A stretch of DNA of 64,000 bases from Imbricaverruca yamaguchii (taxonomy: Eukaryota > Arthropoda > Thecostraca > Neoverrucidae). A program made the translations under genes and the position numbers. Positions 37,350 through 50,197 of this stretch are shown piece after piece (the first letter of the stretch is position 1; the number at the start of each line of letters is the position of its first letter). The notes beneath the pieces were generated by a model that saw only the letters and a program-made list of their open reading frames with translations, made no database searches and was not told the origin of the DNA. The stretch covers positions 4,580,001 to 4,644,000 of the forward strand of contig JAOTOL010001661.1 of the NCBI GenBank assembly GCA_034440575.1, written 5' to 3'.

Positions 37350-37890
37350 ACCCAGTGAGACAGTGATAAATTATTCATAAAATATGGTGAAATATAACAC
37401 TTCCTGAACACCTGGCATTACATTGACACCCTTTTCAAAGAAGTATTGACATTGCACTTTATGATGCATGCTAATCAAGGTTCATGGCTCATTTCTAACA
37501 GTATCTCAATGATAGCCATCAAGCTTATGTTTTCCACAAGAGATAGTGCCACACAAATATTTTACAACACAATTTCAAATAAAGGGACTCCCTATAATGA
37601 TACCTAGCATACAATACCAGCATAGAGCATAGATATTTCTCACTATACTGATGATTATTGCTCTTCCCAAATCATGCACCTCAAAACAAACATTGTGGTT
37701 TAAGGGTGGGTTGACTACATAGGCCATATAGCATCTCAAACCAAACAAAAAAGGTGCAATCAGAAGTATCCTATTGGCTCAAAGTTAGGTCTGAAGGACA
37801 TTGAAAGTATGTTAAAGGACCAAAATTCCAGACATTTTTGACATCCTTGTACTTGCTTAGGCATCTCACAACTAATGGATTATATTTTAT
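37350..37890 (+). repeat. Dispersed repeat R1, copy B (CpG-decayed)
   Basis: This copy has the same order of blocks as copies A and C. Where copy C ends with TATCGTGCTCGTTTCG, this copy has CTTGTACTTGCTTAGG, so several CG positions are now TG. Degraded tail motifs lie at 37,302-37,345 and 37,700-37,733. Confidence 0.75.
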
Positions 37891-38079
37891 TATGGCTTTA
37901 CAAGGAACTCAGCAGCTGAAAAATATTGTATAACCTGCCTCACCCTGGCAGGAAGGGTAGGCTTCACAGGGAATTGTCTCCCACCTAATGAAATACGATT
38001 ATTCAACACTGCATTAAGATGGACTGCAATCTGAGAGATCTTGTGTAACCTGCCTGCAATTCATTGAGCATGTAGCTGG

Positions 38080-38480
38080 GGAAGTTGACAACATTATCAG
38101 CATAGATGCTATGCAGACTCCAGCAAAGCTTTTGATAACCTTGCACACATCTAACTCATCAGCTGGGGAACTGCAGGATGAATGGAAAAGCTCTAGGCTG
38201 TATTGAAGCATGGTTAAGAGAAGGGAACAAAGGGTGGCAATACATTTATGGAAGGGTGGATGCAAGTATGTAGGTGTGGTACCACAGGGCTGCATTCTGG
38301 GTCCAAATAGGGTGTGCAGATTTGCTGATGATGCCAAACTGGTATGAATGGCTAACAATAGTGATGAAGATAGCAGTATTCCACTATACTCAAATAACCT
38401 AACAGTGGGCTAATGAATGCCAGATGATTTTTTAAGTATAATCATACAGTTATGCATCTTGGGTCTGGAGGTGTGATTTA
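38080..38480 (+). pseudogene. Reverse transcriptase remnant of a CR1-like LINE
   Basis: In broken frames the plus strand shows YADSSKAFDNLAH (RT motif with the first catalytic Asp), then VVPQGCILGP, then FADDAKLV (the catalytic Asp pair), then WANECQMIF and VMHLG. The order and spacing match the RT of CR1-like elements, including the copy at 57-59 kb. Stops and frameshifts abound, and the copy lies in the CpG-poor block, so it is old. Confidence 0.85.
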
Positions 38481-38582
38481 TATTACAATAGGAAGTAGTG
38501 AATTGATGTCATGCAAAAGAGATAGATTAAGTCATGTTGGTTTTAAGGAACTTTAGGGCAGCAAATAATGTAAAATTAGACA

Positions 38583-38761
38583 TTATTGAAAAACCCTGGA
38601 TTATTTTATGATGCATTCAACTGCTAGTTTGTATAATGTCGCCAACCTTTCATGCTGATTGGTCGTGAGTGGACTCTGTAAATACTGTCAGTTGTTGGAT
38701 TCAAACCCACAATCATGTAGTCAAGAGTCTGACACTCTACCAACTGAGCTGCTGTGGCCCC
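38583..38761 (-). mobile_element. SINE of head type 3, CpG-decayed
   Basis: The minus-strand head GGGGCCACAGCAGCTCAG and B-box GGGTTTGAATCC correspond to CG-containing versions in the copy at 24.9 kb. AATTAGACA flanks it at 38,574-38,582 and 38,762-38,770. Confidence 0.85.
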
Positions 38762-41318
38762 AATTAGACAGTATTTGATTAGACAATAACAGGTGTAAGT
38801 TGGCATAGCTAGCTGACAGTGGATTTATAACCAGACTCCAAGCATAGAATAGAAAATAGAACCAATTCAAATTAAATCACTCATATTGCAATAAGAAATC
38901 AAAGCACTAAGAAAATAAAATAAAGGCAATAGCATAAAACCCACTGTCCATAATAGCCACTGTACTTGGAGAGCATGCATCATGAAATAAAAAAGTGTAA
39001 GAGGCTGAAGTGATTGGCCATAGTAACATTATGGTGTGCATAGCCCTTTAGAGCTAGGGCTATAGCATTGAATAAGGTGTTCTGTCTCTTTTATATTTGT
39101 ATAGTGAATTACTTCCCCATGTACCTGTCTCACAGTATCTTTCCTTTGTAGGCTTAACCAAGATGAGCCACTGGCTCTTATTGTTAAATTTATATTAGCC
39201 AATCAACCCATTTTTGTACAAGAATGTGTTTTCTATTGTTGTCTAAAGTTATGTAAATGATTTCATGCTTCATTTCTTTTCAAAATTAAAAGCCTTTGAA
39301 ATAGAAGCAATTCAAGTTGAACCACTGATATTGCAACAATAATACAAAGCAATAAGAAACAATCATCAAAACCATAACCATTTAAGCACCATAAAACACA
39401 CAAAAACGAAAAAAAAACACACATCCATTTGGCAATACAGATGCATGTCACACTTCATTGCTTCCATAACAACTATAGGACATGTGCCCTAACAGGGGTT
39501 TTGGGTGGTGAATATAATAAAGAATAACAACTTTGTTGAACTGAACTAAATTAACCCAACCTACCCTACCTATGTTGGATCACCTAAAACCCACTGATGC
39601 TGAATTGCAAAAAAAAAGGATTATTGCAGATAAGGGTAAAAGGTAAATTTTCATTCTTTGGAATTCATCTTCTGAATAAGTTTTTCATGTGATTAAGACA
39701 ATGTGATAGTGTTGGAAAACTGGCATTTGTTGGTGTCATGCATACCAATGCATTCTGTACTCCAGGCTTGTGACTAGACTAAATTAAATATTTTCTACTC
39801 CAGAAGGGAAAAGGAAGAGCAATGTTGTTTGGTCTAGTGCTACCACTCAAAGTCCATACCTGAAAACAACTAGCAGTTTCAGCAGTCCTTATGTGCCGAC
39901 CTGTCAACGTCAACAACCACAATACAACTTCAAAAGGCATTGTGCTAAAACATCTCTGCACAAATTGTGGAGCGTGACATCATGTGAAAAGATGCTATAT
40001 TTGTGTCAATATGCAAGAAGGAATTGAACATTTATTCAACATAGATTCAATATTAATCAATATTTAGTCTTATATATTATATATTTATCTTAATCAATAT
40101 TTATTCAATAATCATTAGATATTTGTGCTGGAGTGCTTGCCAAGAAGTACTAGAAATCCATAGTTTGCAAATCTGGGGCATACTTGGTACTGCTGGAATA
40201 AATACCTCCATCCTAGTTTGCCCATTAAGGTATTTTGAATGTGCAATTGAAGGTCATTTTGTTAAAGAGACAATTTTTACACACAATGAGCCAATTCAAT
40301 GGAACAAAAGTCACTTTAAATCTCCTCAAAGTGGCTCCTGAGCGAGCAAGTTCTCTAAGGAGATGACACCAAGAAACAAATACCATTTGTGAACTTATGA
40401 ATGACCACCAAATATTTTTTAAAGAAATGTGTGCAAAGACAAATCATGCATCTTGAAATATAACTGCATTTGGCATTCATCAGTGTCAGTGAAGGATCTG
40501 TAATACCTGCCCCAATCTTACTCTGACCCATCTCCTGTTTGCTGGCCTGGTGATTGCCATAGATCATTGCTGGGGTAAGCAAGTCTGACCCAGCTCTAGT
40601 TTCCACCAAGCACTACATTTGCCTGGTGTGGAGGATGGTGCTGGGTGTTAAGTGCATAAGTGGTGTGCATAATAACATTGGTTTTCAGCCCCACTAAAAC
40701 AAGGTTAATTGTTGCCAAGTGCATAGCTATTTTTGTACTCCAGCCCAATATTTTGTACTCCACTACCAAGAAAGAAATATGGAAATCCTACACTGCAATG
40801 TGACCACTCATTTTCTCTGCACATGACCACTTTTCAGATGGGCAAAAAATACACAATCATAATCTTCACTGTACAAATAGAGCCAATCACATATAACTAT
40901 CCATACTTCAACAACCAGGTGAGACCAGGTGAGAGTTGGTGTGCCAGACATAATAACAAATAAATTCAACACTTCATGCACACATTCAATACTCCGTCAT
41001 CTTGGAAACCCTATGTTCCTGGCTTGATTCCACTTCATTCCAGATACACATCATTCACAACCACATGTGTCCTGAACCCTTGATCAAGGCTGGAAGTTGC
41101 TGCTAGCATAACAGCAGTGTCAATAATGGTCACAAGATTTTAAGGCATTGTGTTGGAAAAGTCTGTTTGCAATGATTCTGGTTGTTCCAGTTATGTTACA
41201 TCACATTATATTTCATTATAATATATAATATTTAGCATGCTCTTTTCTTAATCTAGGTTCGATTAGGTCAGGCTATTGTGTTCTGTTTTATGGTTTTCCT
41301 ATCCATATGAAATTTTAT

Positions 41319-41370
41319 AGTTAGTTCTCAGGGCTTTAGGGTGCATTGACTACATGGTCATGTAGTGCAC
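41319..41370 (-). repeat. SINE-tail micro-copy, CpG-decayed
   Basis: The plus strand reads GGGCTTTAGGGTGCATTGAC, against GGGCGCATCGAC in other copies: both CpGs are now TG. No clear duplication is visible at the edges. Confidence 0.7.
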
Positions 41371-42330
41371 ATTATGTAATTCTTGATTGAGCAGGCAGAA
41401 GTCAGCTGACAAACCATGCAGCTACACATACCAGTGTAAGAATGGGCTTGCTATATACCAGGTGCACTCCAATACTTCACAAAATGATTAAGCCTTGTTT
41501 CAGCACAATAAAGTGAGCTTATAATCTGTACTGCAATGTCATTCCCAGGCAGGACATTTGCCTGAATTGTTCTGGTGTCTGTCAGTATTTGTTTTCAAAG
41601 GAATTCCATGGCCACAAGATTAATTGCCTTCTCCAAAGCATCAAGTCTTTTAACTAGAAGTCTGAGCACTGTGCTGATGGATCTGATACTACCAAGGTAT
41701 AAATGGACAAGCCATAGCCCAGACCATCCTGATAGGGTATGTAAATTGCTGCAGCATTAATTCATAAAATGCTGTTAATATCATAGAGCATTTCCTGCAC
41801 ACCATACCAATGACATCAATTGAATTGACTGTCATTGTCTTACAAATAATCACTTGTGAAGAAAATGAGTGGCCATGTCATCTTAATCATGTGAAAAAAA
41901 AACTTTCTTTAAACATGCCAAAAAATAAAGTTGCCTTTATTGTATACCTAGTACAATATAATTGTATATAGTGCCTTTACAAGTACAAATCAAACATTGA
42001 CCCAGTGCATACATTTTTCATTCAATTCATGCTGAGGAACTTCAGTCATCAGTCACCTGGACACTGCAGTTGCCCCAGCTATCTATTCAGCCATATGGGA
42101 CATGTGCCACACTTTAAGATTTCCAGACATAAAAATAGCACCTGATTAACTTCACACCCATCCTTTCTGGGTTACAACAGACTCAAACAGGAAAATATTT
42201 AATTATTATTCATACTAGTCCTGATCACAAGAAAACGTGCACTTGAAATTTAAAGTTTTCAGTCTGTGAAGCAATTGGGCAGCATCCATACCTGCAACAG
42301 ATTAAGATGTTTTGAAGCACATGCCTAATT

Positions 42331-43630
42331 TCGCAATGTTTAATATTATCATTGCACTCGTACTAACGATTGACAAACGATTTTCTACTCCTTCACACTA
42401 AAGCATTGCGGACTCTACGAAAATGCTTGGGTCTGGAAATTATAGCTGACGCGCCCACAACCATAGCCCAGCCATGCACGATGCACAATCTACAGAGGCC
42501 CAAAGCCAGGTAGAAACCGTTACCTGCGAGGAGGTTGAGATGAAAATGCAACAATTAACAATGCATCTTGCTCCAAAAGGACATTAACCCGCCACCAGAT
42601 TTTTTAAGCTCGTGTTTTGCGCAATATTTACCCGCCTGCTTTCCTTTGCTCCCTTCTTTGTCAACGGCCATATTGCATAGAGAAGAATTGTGAACACATT
42701 AGTATTGTTTTATTTTCTGGTCAAACAGGCATTCAATTATGGTTATCTGAATCTGTTTGATGTACTGAATTATTTATATCGATAATGGTCTATTTATTGT
42801 CATATATAACAACGAAAGGTTGAAAAATGCATGATAATTTCCATCACAATCTGCGGTCGAAATAAGATAAGGCTACTAAATGTCAAAGGCTAGGCGGGCG
42901 CAACTGAACTTTATGGTCCGGCACGACTAAAAAGAATCAATCCACCTGCGTCGGTCATACACATCTACGTAGCTTTAGTGATTTGTGTAATTTCAATCGC
43001 TTTTCATATGGATTAGAATATAGTATTGCGCCAATTGCTAAAAACCTAGGTTTCAATGCTATTCAACTTGTTTGATCCCAAAGCACCACATTAGGTGCCT
43101 TTTAAGACTCGAGGAAAAAATGCGCGGAATGCCCGCGATTTTATGCGCACTTTAAGAAAATTTGAGCAGGCAAAATCAGCACCACACGCCGAAATGCCAT
43201 TCTATGCCGTCACCTGGTAGGCAGCAGGAGGGCAGCAAGCACTGTGATGTGGTCGGTGCTCCGGGATTGCAGCTACAAGGCCGAGCCCATGGGAGGAATA
43301 CTCCGGAGGCGCATCCAGAATACCTTCAGGAGCCAAAAATGGAGAATGAAATTACACATGCTCACACCTAGCCCCATACAGAGTGGAGGGCGCACAAGTG
43401 TAGCACATAGATATCAATCATCTGGCTGTGCAAAATACGAGGTCATGAAATGCCATAATACGTCATTGTATCATGCCAAAAAGTAATATACATTTTGCGT
43501 TGTGCATAGCATTTAAAAACCGGCGACAGCTGGGAGCAAACCGCGCTTATCGGTAGAAACGCCCAAGCTTGGACGTTTCCACCGATTTCATCCACCGAAT
43601 CCATGCTATTGCATCAACCGATTGGCGTTT
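42331..43630. other. No recognisable gene or element
   Basis: CpG returns to normal here. Short frames occur, for example a 37-codon frame from an ATG near 42,476, but none shows a domain or good splice sites. Confidence 0.5.
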
Positions 43631-43674
43631 CCACGTTTTGTGTAGACCACCTAGGTGGTCTACACAGAACGTGG
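43631..43674. other. 44-bp near-perfect palindrome
   Basis: The central 28 bases (43,639-43,666, centred on CCACCTAGGTGG) are a perfect palindrome. The outer 7 bases on each side also pair (CCACGTT and AACGTGG), with one mismatch between. There is no loop. Confidence 0.95.
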
Positions 43675-43810
43675 CATCAGAGGTTGAATGAAGTGCTGTG
43701 TCAAGCATGCATCTCACTACGTCACTATTCCACTGAAATACCGTATTTTTATAAATTAATTTAACAAGTGCCAAGACGTCATACCAATAAATTGCGGCCG
43801 GTGCTACAAC

Positions 43811-44384
43811 CAGGGGCGTCGCCACCGGGGGCGAGGGGGCAATTCCCCCTGCCGTGAAACTGGAGGGGCGCCCCCTGAATTTGAGGAGGCTCCCAGGACG
43901 AAAAGGAGCCCCCAGGACGAAAACGAAACCCCCAGGACGAAAAGGAGGCCCTCAGGACGAAAAGAGGCCACCAGGACGAAAAGAAGGTACCTCAGGACGA
44001 AAAGAAGGTCATCAGGACGAAAAGGAGACTCCATGACGAAAAGGAGGCCCCCAGGACGAAAGGAGGCCCCCGGGACGAAAAAGAGGCCCCCAGGACAAAA
44101 GAAGGTACGTCAGGACGAAAAGGAGGCCCCCAGGACGAAAAGGAGGACCTCCAGGACTAAAGGGGGCCTCCAGGACTAAAAGGAGGCCCCCAGGACGAAA
44201 AGGAGGCCCTGGACGAAAGGAGGCCCTCCAGGACGAAAGGAGGCCCTCCAGCCCTCAGTTTCCATTCCCGAGCCATACTAAGGGCCTAAAAACAATAGGA
44301 GGCCCTAACACAATGGAGGCCCCTTTTCGGGAGCAGGGGCCCCTTTCGATCTCGCCCCCTGGAAGAATTTGTGGGACGCCACTG
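43811..44384. mobile_element. hAT-like non-autonomous element carrying a minisatellite
   Basis: The left end starts CAGGGGCGTCGCCACC and the right end, read inward, starts CAGTGGCGTCCCAC: short imperfect terminal inverted repeats. The 8 bases outside are GCTACAAC (43,803-43,810) and GCTGCAAG (44,385-44,392), 6 of 8 identical, the duplication length of hAT elements. No transposase is encoded. The interior is mostly a minisatellite. Confidence 0.65.
43862..44250. repeat. Minisatellite, about 20-bp unit
   Basis: About eighteen copies of CCCCCAGGACGAAAAGGAGG with losses and gains of a few bases fill the interior of the hAT-like element. Confidence 0.92.
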
Positions 44385-44399
44385 GCTGCAAGCCACCAC

Positions 44400-44720
44400 C
44401 ATGGTGTGACCGTTTGGTTGGAGACGCGGTGGCAGCCATAGCCAGTCGACCTGACGAGAGGCACGCCGTACCAGTGCGAACCAGGATGGGATGCCCAGTT
44501 AGGGCCGAACCCCGGCCCTGCTCGTTGCACACTCAACGCCCAGTCCGAGCCCGGCCGACGCACAGTTTGTGCCCAGCCTGAGCCTTGTCCACGCCCAGTC
44601 CGTGCCTACCCGGCCCCCGGTTCGCGAGCCCACGCTCGTGGTCGGCGTAGACTCGCGTGCCCAGTCGCTGCCCAGCTGGGCCCGGTCAGAAAACCGACCG
44701 GGGCCCAGGGGTGTCGATTA
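44400..44720. repeat. GC-rich degenerate repeat
   Basis: Scattered repeats of GCCCAGTCCG and GCCCAGCCTG phrases; no gene recognised. Confidence 0.4.
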
Positions 44721-44986
44721 AAAAAAAAACATTGGGGGAGCCGAAGTGACAACGCACTAGACCCCCTCCCCAAAAAAAAAATCATCGGATTTCGCCCACT
44801 ATATTTTCAGATCTCAGACATTCTCATTTTGTATTCCACAATGTGTATGTTTATGTTTATTCAGCGTCCTCACCAACGGGGAAAATCGTCCCATAACTGA
44901 TCAAGTCGCATAATTGAAAGAGCAGTGCAAAGTACATGTCAGCATAACAGCATGCGACTCCAGTGTCATACAGTGGGCTCGGATCT

Positions 44987-45340
<354 letters not shown>

Positions 45341-45579
45341 CTCCCCTCATTCCACACGCCTACCAGCACACACCGGCTTAAATAAAAATACTTCAGCGAT
45401 CAGATGCCGGCTAAGACACACCGGCCTTGATGGAGTATCTGAGCACAGCAGACCTGAACGGTGGTGACGATGGGTGAAAGTATTTCGTTGTTGCTTAACA
45501 TTAGGGAGGGGCGAGGCAAAAGTTGTGATGGGGCGAGTTCAAGATCGGGGAATGGATTACAGCTCGCAAACAAGGTCCT

Positions 45580-46055
45580 GTTAATCATGTTTGGTGTCAG
45601 TATAAAATATTCGTGAAATAGGTGGAATATCATTTCTGAATATTCAATCGACATCCTTCCAGATTCAGCCTTGTGCATTTTATGAAGTCTTCGAGTTTCC
45701 TTTCAAAAAATATCATTTACATGTAGCATGTATATGTTCCCGATAAGGAATGGTGATAAAAGAACATTTCCCACTGCAATTTCAATTAAAAGGATTACTT
45801 ATAATGTTATCTGGCATGCAATACCAGTGTATAACATAGCTATTGTTCTCTCTATCCAGTATATAGCACTTAAATTATGCATATAAAGACAAATGATAAA
45901 TTTACAGTCATAAGTAACTAAACCTTTAATTAGCTCAACTTTGAGTCTGAGACATCAAAAACATTTTAAATGACACTAATTCCATGGCAAATTTTGACAT
46001 CCTATCGTGCTCGTTTCGACATCTCACACCTAACGAAAAACCATTATTTTAAACC
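45580..46055 (+). repeat. Dispersed repeat R1, copy C
   Basis: This copy shares ATTCGTGAAATAGGTGGAAT, CAATCGACATCC, AATACCAGTGTATAACATAG and the CATCCTATCGTGCTCG end with copies A and B in the same order. Confidence 0.75.
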
Positions 46056-46485
46056 TGATCGGTGTAGTCATCGTGATCACCGAGTCTAGCCAGTCACTAC
46101 ACACGACACTAAGCAAACTAAAATGGACACCGGATTACAGGCATTAATCAGCACAATCGTTCCACTATTTGCTTTTTTGACAACAGTCCGAAGACTCCGT
46201 CCGTACCCGATGGCGCAGCCAGGACCAAGAATAAGACACACTAGGTCACGGCCAAGGAGGCCGAAAAGGTCATTCCCAAAAATGTCCAGAAGGGCCATCC
46301 GATGGTTTCAAAATGGATATGTCAGCTGTAATGGTTTCTTTTCTTCAGTCGGAAATACATATTTGCAAAATTTGTGAAAGTGGGAATAATGGCACAAATC
46401 AAAACAATTTTCAAATCGGAGGAATTGGTATAGTCCCCGCCCCGTAGGTTTATTATTTTTTCGCCAAATTCGCTTTTTGGGGGCC

Positions 46486-46513
46486 CCAGCCATATGTTAA
46501 AGCATATGGCTGG
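46486..46513. other. Perfect 11-bp hairpin
   Basis: CCAGCCATATG and its complement are separated by TTAAAG, at the left edge of a segment related to the large inverted repeat at 56-61 kb. Confidence 0.85.
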
Positions 46514-46750
46514 AGCCTCGGCCCTGCCGCGTTTTGCGAAACTCGATAAACTTTGGAGGGCCCGGTGTTTTTCGGCCTCCCGTTGTGCTCGTAGGGTTCC
46601 ACTGTATTTAATTGAGGCGTTTATTTTTCGTACATGTGTTGAAGCCCCAGTACAACCTTGGATCTTCCGGTATAATTCATCGGGATCCCAGCGCGATTTT
46701 CTGGCCCATGTGTGTAGTTTCGGATGGCCCGGAGCAGTTTTCTAGGTTCG
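46514..46750 (+). repeat. Dispersed copy of the IR-C unit
   Basis: Phrases such as GGCCTCCCGTTGTGCTCGTA and CAGCGCGATTTTCTGGCCC match the right arm of IR-C (60.46-60.6 kb) in the same orientation. Confidence 0.6.
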
Positions 46751-46799
46751 ACATTTTTTATTGTCTTGTCTTTTATTGCATTTTTTATTAAACAAAAAC

Positions 46800-49700
46800 A
46801 TTTATTTCATCCTGTCACGTTACTGAAAGACCTTTTTGTGATATTCTGCTCACAAACCTGAAAAGCAGGCAATTGTGCAGAAAATGAGTGGTCCCATCAT
46901 CTTAGTCACATTCATAAATATTACATTCAAATGATAAATTCCAAGAATTCATAAAACACCTTAAAATACAAATTTGTCAAAATGATTGGTCGCAGCATGT
47001 TCATCACATTCCTAAGCATTGCATTAAAAATATAATATACCAGAAATTACCTTAAGCTGTGCCAACCTCTGACGGAAATGCAACATTGGGTGTCCCAATC
47101 CTGGGCAGAAAAAGCACGAAGAGTAATGGAATTAAAATATTAATAAAAGCAAAGTAAAACCAGCTCTTCTTGAAGACAATTATGGTAGCTATGTGATATT
47201 AACATAGGAACCCTGAGCACAAATCAGAAAAAGGCAGGAACTAGACCTGTTGAAGGTTACCTACCAACTTTTTCATCTACTGTTCCTAAACACTGCGCGA
47301 AATTGCATCATAAATGTCATGCCTCCGTCATACTTGTCTCCGTCATACTTGTCGACCGCAACCGCAAATTGGAACTTGAGATTGTGATTCTGTAACTGAA
47401 CATATATGCAAGAGGTGGAGAGTCAATACACTATCCAATCCTATTTTTGGATACTGTGATTTGGGATGTTCTGAAGAACGCTATTGTGGCATTTCATGCT
47501 CGCTGGTGTCTATTAAGTCTCTCCAGATTTTTGGTGATGGGGATTGACCTTGTATAAATACAGGGTTGGCGAAGTGTCTTGTAAGCTACGGATTAGTATC
47601 CTATTGCTTTCTTGATTATAATACAGTGTGCATGCAACTTCTTGCCGACCTTTTCTTTCATAGTATCATAAACTGGCGGATACATTTGGCTCACATGTGC
47701 TTATTGTTTGTTCAGATTGAGACTGGTTTTCCCCATATTATTATTGAATATATGCACATTGTCATTGGGCATTTAGTGAGTAGGCACCTACGTAAATATC
47801 AAGCTTATGATGTGATTGGTTGCCTGTTGAATATATACAATTTGTATGTCCACAATCCCAATAACTGACTACTGTTGACTGACATGGATTGTGTGCATGC
47901 TTCACAATGTTCATGTCTGGAAATTAAGAATGATATGAATCCAGATCAAGCTCCATATGCATGTACTTTTGCTATTGGTCATGTGTACAAGCATCATGAC
48001 AGTGCAATCGTTATCTAGTGGCTTTACAGATTACGTCAGACAATCTGGTGTTAAATGAACATCAGCTAATCTCAACATTGTATGATGGATGTTGTGCTTG
48101 TAAAGTGGAAGAATATCAAACTCATATTTGTTTTGTCGACACAATTTTCAATTTTGCAGCAAGAGGTGGAGAGCCAATCCACTATCCAATCCAAATCTTC
48201 CATTTCAGTACAAAATGTGCTGGTTGGCGTTAGCTAGGTTTTCCAAGTAGCATGAAAAGGAACCTTTTGGATAACAAGGGGGCGTGGCTTGGGCGTTGCT
48301 GGGTGGGGGGTATTTGGTGGAGCATAAAGTTGGCAGAAATAATGATGTCATGGGTCACTGGCGGATCTAGCCCACCGGTTTTTTTTTTGGGGGGGGGCAA
48401 CTTTTGGATTTGGATGTCAGCCCCCGCCCCTCCACAAATGGCATGCCTAGGATTTCCATGAGAAGGTTGGAATGGATTTGAAGGGCGCCTGTCCTGCCAT
48501 TATTTTTGGTTTTAATAGTAATGCTGGCAAATGCACTGCAGTATACACTCACCATGGCTCATGATCAGGGATACTAGGCACAAATCGGATCATAACATCC
48601 GCCTCGTAGGACCTTGGACCGGAGTGGGTCGTGAAAATGGTCATCGGTCGGTCCGGTTTTCCGCACGTTGAGAACTGTGTGTGCAATATCTCTGTCTGCC
48701 TCTTCTCGTCCAAAGCGTTCGACACTCACACTAACCATAGCTAAAGAAGTAATAGTATAGCCTAGCTACCTGCCGTGGTGCAAACCAATTAAACAAATTC
48801 AAAAACTCTATTGGGGTAATCCAGATGTGTGCTCAATGGCATAACTTTCGTGATGACCCAGATAGTGTCGAGGTCAGATGCCGATGGCCGGGCCAGCGAC
48901 CGTCCGCAGGGATTAACGTGCATGGATGACGTGAGGGTATGACTCTCCCATACCAACGGTAGCAAAGTAAATACCTCGATAACCAGATGGACGGAGGGGA
49001 GGATATTTGCGTCAAGAACTGAAATGGCAGGCCGTGCCTCGAGGGCTGAGGGTCACGTGCCGCAATGTTCGTTGGGATAGGGTCGCCAACAGCCGACAGG
49101 TAGACGTGAATAGGACCGTGTACCCTCCCGACACGCCAAGTGATGATTCACACACAATGTTTGGATTTGTGCCTGAGATACATTTGCCACATGAAGTAAA
49201 TTTAAAAGCGAGGAAGCCAACCTGCGAGCCGTCCTCCTATGAACTGAACGTTCCCGGGTAATGGTAGTGAATGTTGAAGCCTGTCTAGGTTGTTTAGAAC
49301 AATAATGTTGTCACGTATGATTTGCATTTTGATTGTGTCTAATTGCGAGATGAGGTGATGTACGGAGACACTTGGCGGACAATTCTGTTCGACTGTCCGT
49401 GTGCGAACTTGCGATACGCACGCTACATAGCCTGTCAACACTCAGGATCATACAAGGATGCATCTAAGTGACGGGGCCGATGACGGAGAGACTCGGACAT
49501 TATTAGTTCACATGCTCTGGATCTTCGACCGCAAAATCCCGCTGGTCTCTGTAACCCAGGGTCACAGACGGGCGTGAGGCTCAGTATGCACGTGGGCCCT
49601 TAAGAGGGGCATCACATTGTGTCCGTCGAGTTTGGCGCCCAACAATAGGATAGAATATATTGCAAAACACTGCACGGCTGTTAGTCCGCCACCGGACGCT

Positions 49701-50190
49701 GCATGTGGGCACGGATGGTGTTGTTGTGTTCTGGGGGACGTACGAACAGGGTTGACATGCTGTAAGCCACGGGACTGAAAGGGTATGGCCGGCTAGGTTG
49801 CGTAGACAGCCAGGGGACGTGCCCAACGAGGTAGAGATCCGTGCCCACCCGTGGACAAATAGGCCTGATGGCACGTGTACGACGAATAAGGCCCGGCGCG
49901 GCATCGACTGTCTTTACGGCTAGGTAGGTTGGTGAAATACACCATAGAACTTGTATAAGTTCTCTGAGCCAGTACAATGAGACTCGCTGGTAACATTAGG
50001 ACTTTACCCAGGCGAGGAACGCTGTCAATAATGGCGAGGCCAGCTATGCCGGCCGTGGAAAGTTGACATATTCGGCAAACTTACCATCAAAATAGAACAA
50101 TGGTCTGTCGATATACGTGTTTTGATACCGCTGAGGGAGGGGGGGGGTCGGACGGTAGCTAAATTTGGGGACCAAGCAATTCATTAATTA
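46800..50190. other. Mostly unassigned, with dispersed repeats
   Basis: GAAAATGAGTGGTCCCATCA near 46,885 recurs in decayed form at about 41,861. GCAAGAGGTGGAGAG followed by CCAATCCACTATCCAATCC recurs at about 47,411 and 48,161. A CACTGGCGGATCTAG motif before a T and G run near 48,356 could be a transposon end. No gene is recognised. Confidence 0.5.
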
Positions 50191-50197
50191 ATAAGGA

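Larger units (their letters stand above)
34640..42330. other. CpG-depleted block
   Basis: The dinucleotide CG is rare for about 7.7 kb while CA and TG are common; sequence on both sides has ordinary or high CpG. Repeat copies inside (R1 copy B, a type 3 SINE, tail copies) differ from copies outside mainly by CG to TG or CA. Apart from the elements listed separately, I see no gene in 38.8-42.3 kb. Confidence 0.85.

Noticed and set aside
38014..38358. Minus-strand frame of 114 residues
   Set aside because: The plus strand carries ordered reverse transcriptase motifs here.
47566..47868. 100-residue hydrophobic frame
   Set aside because: It is in AT-rich repeat-bearing sequence with no credible start or domain.
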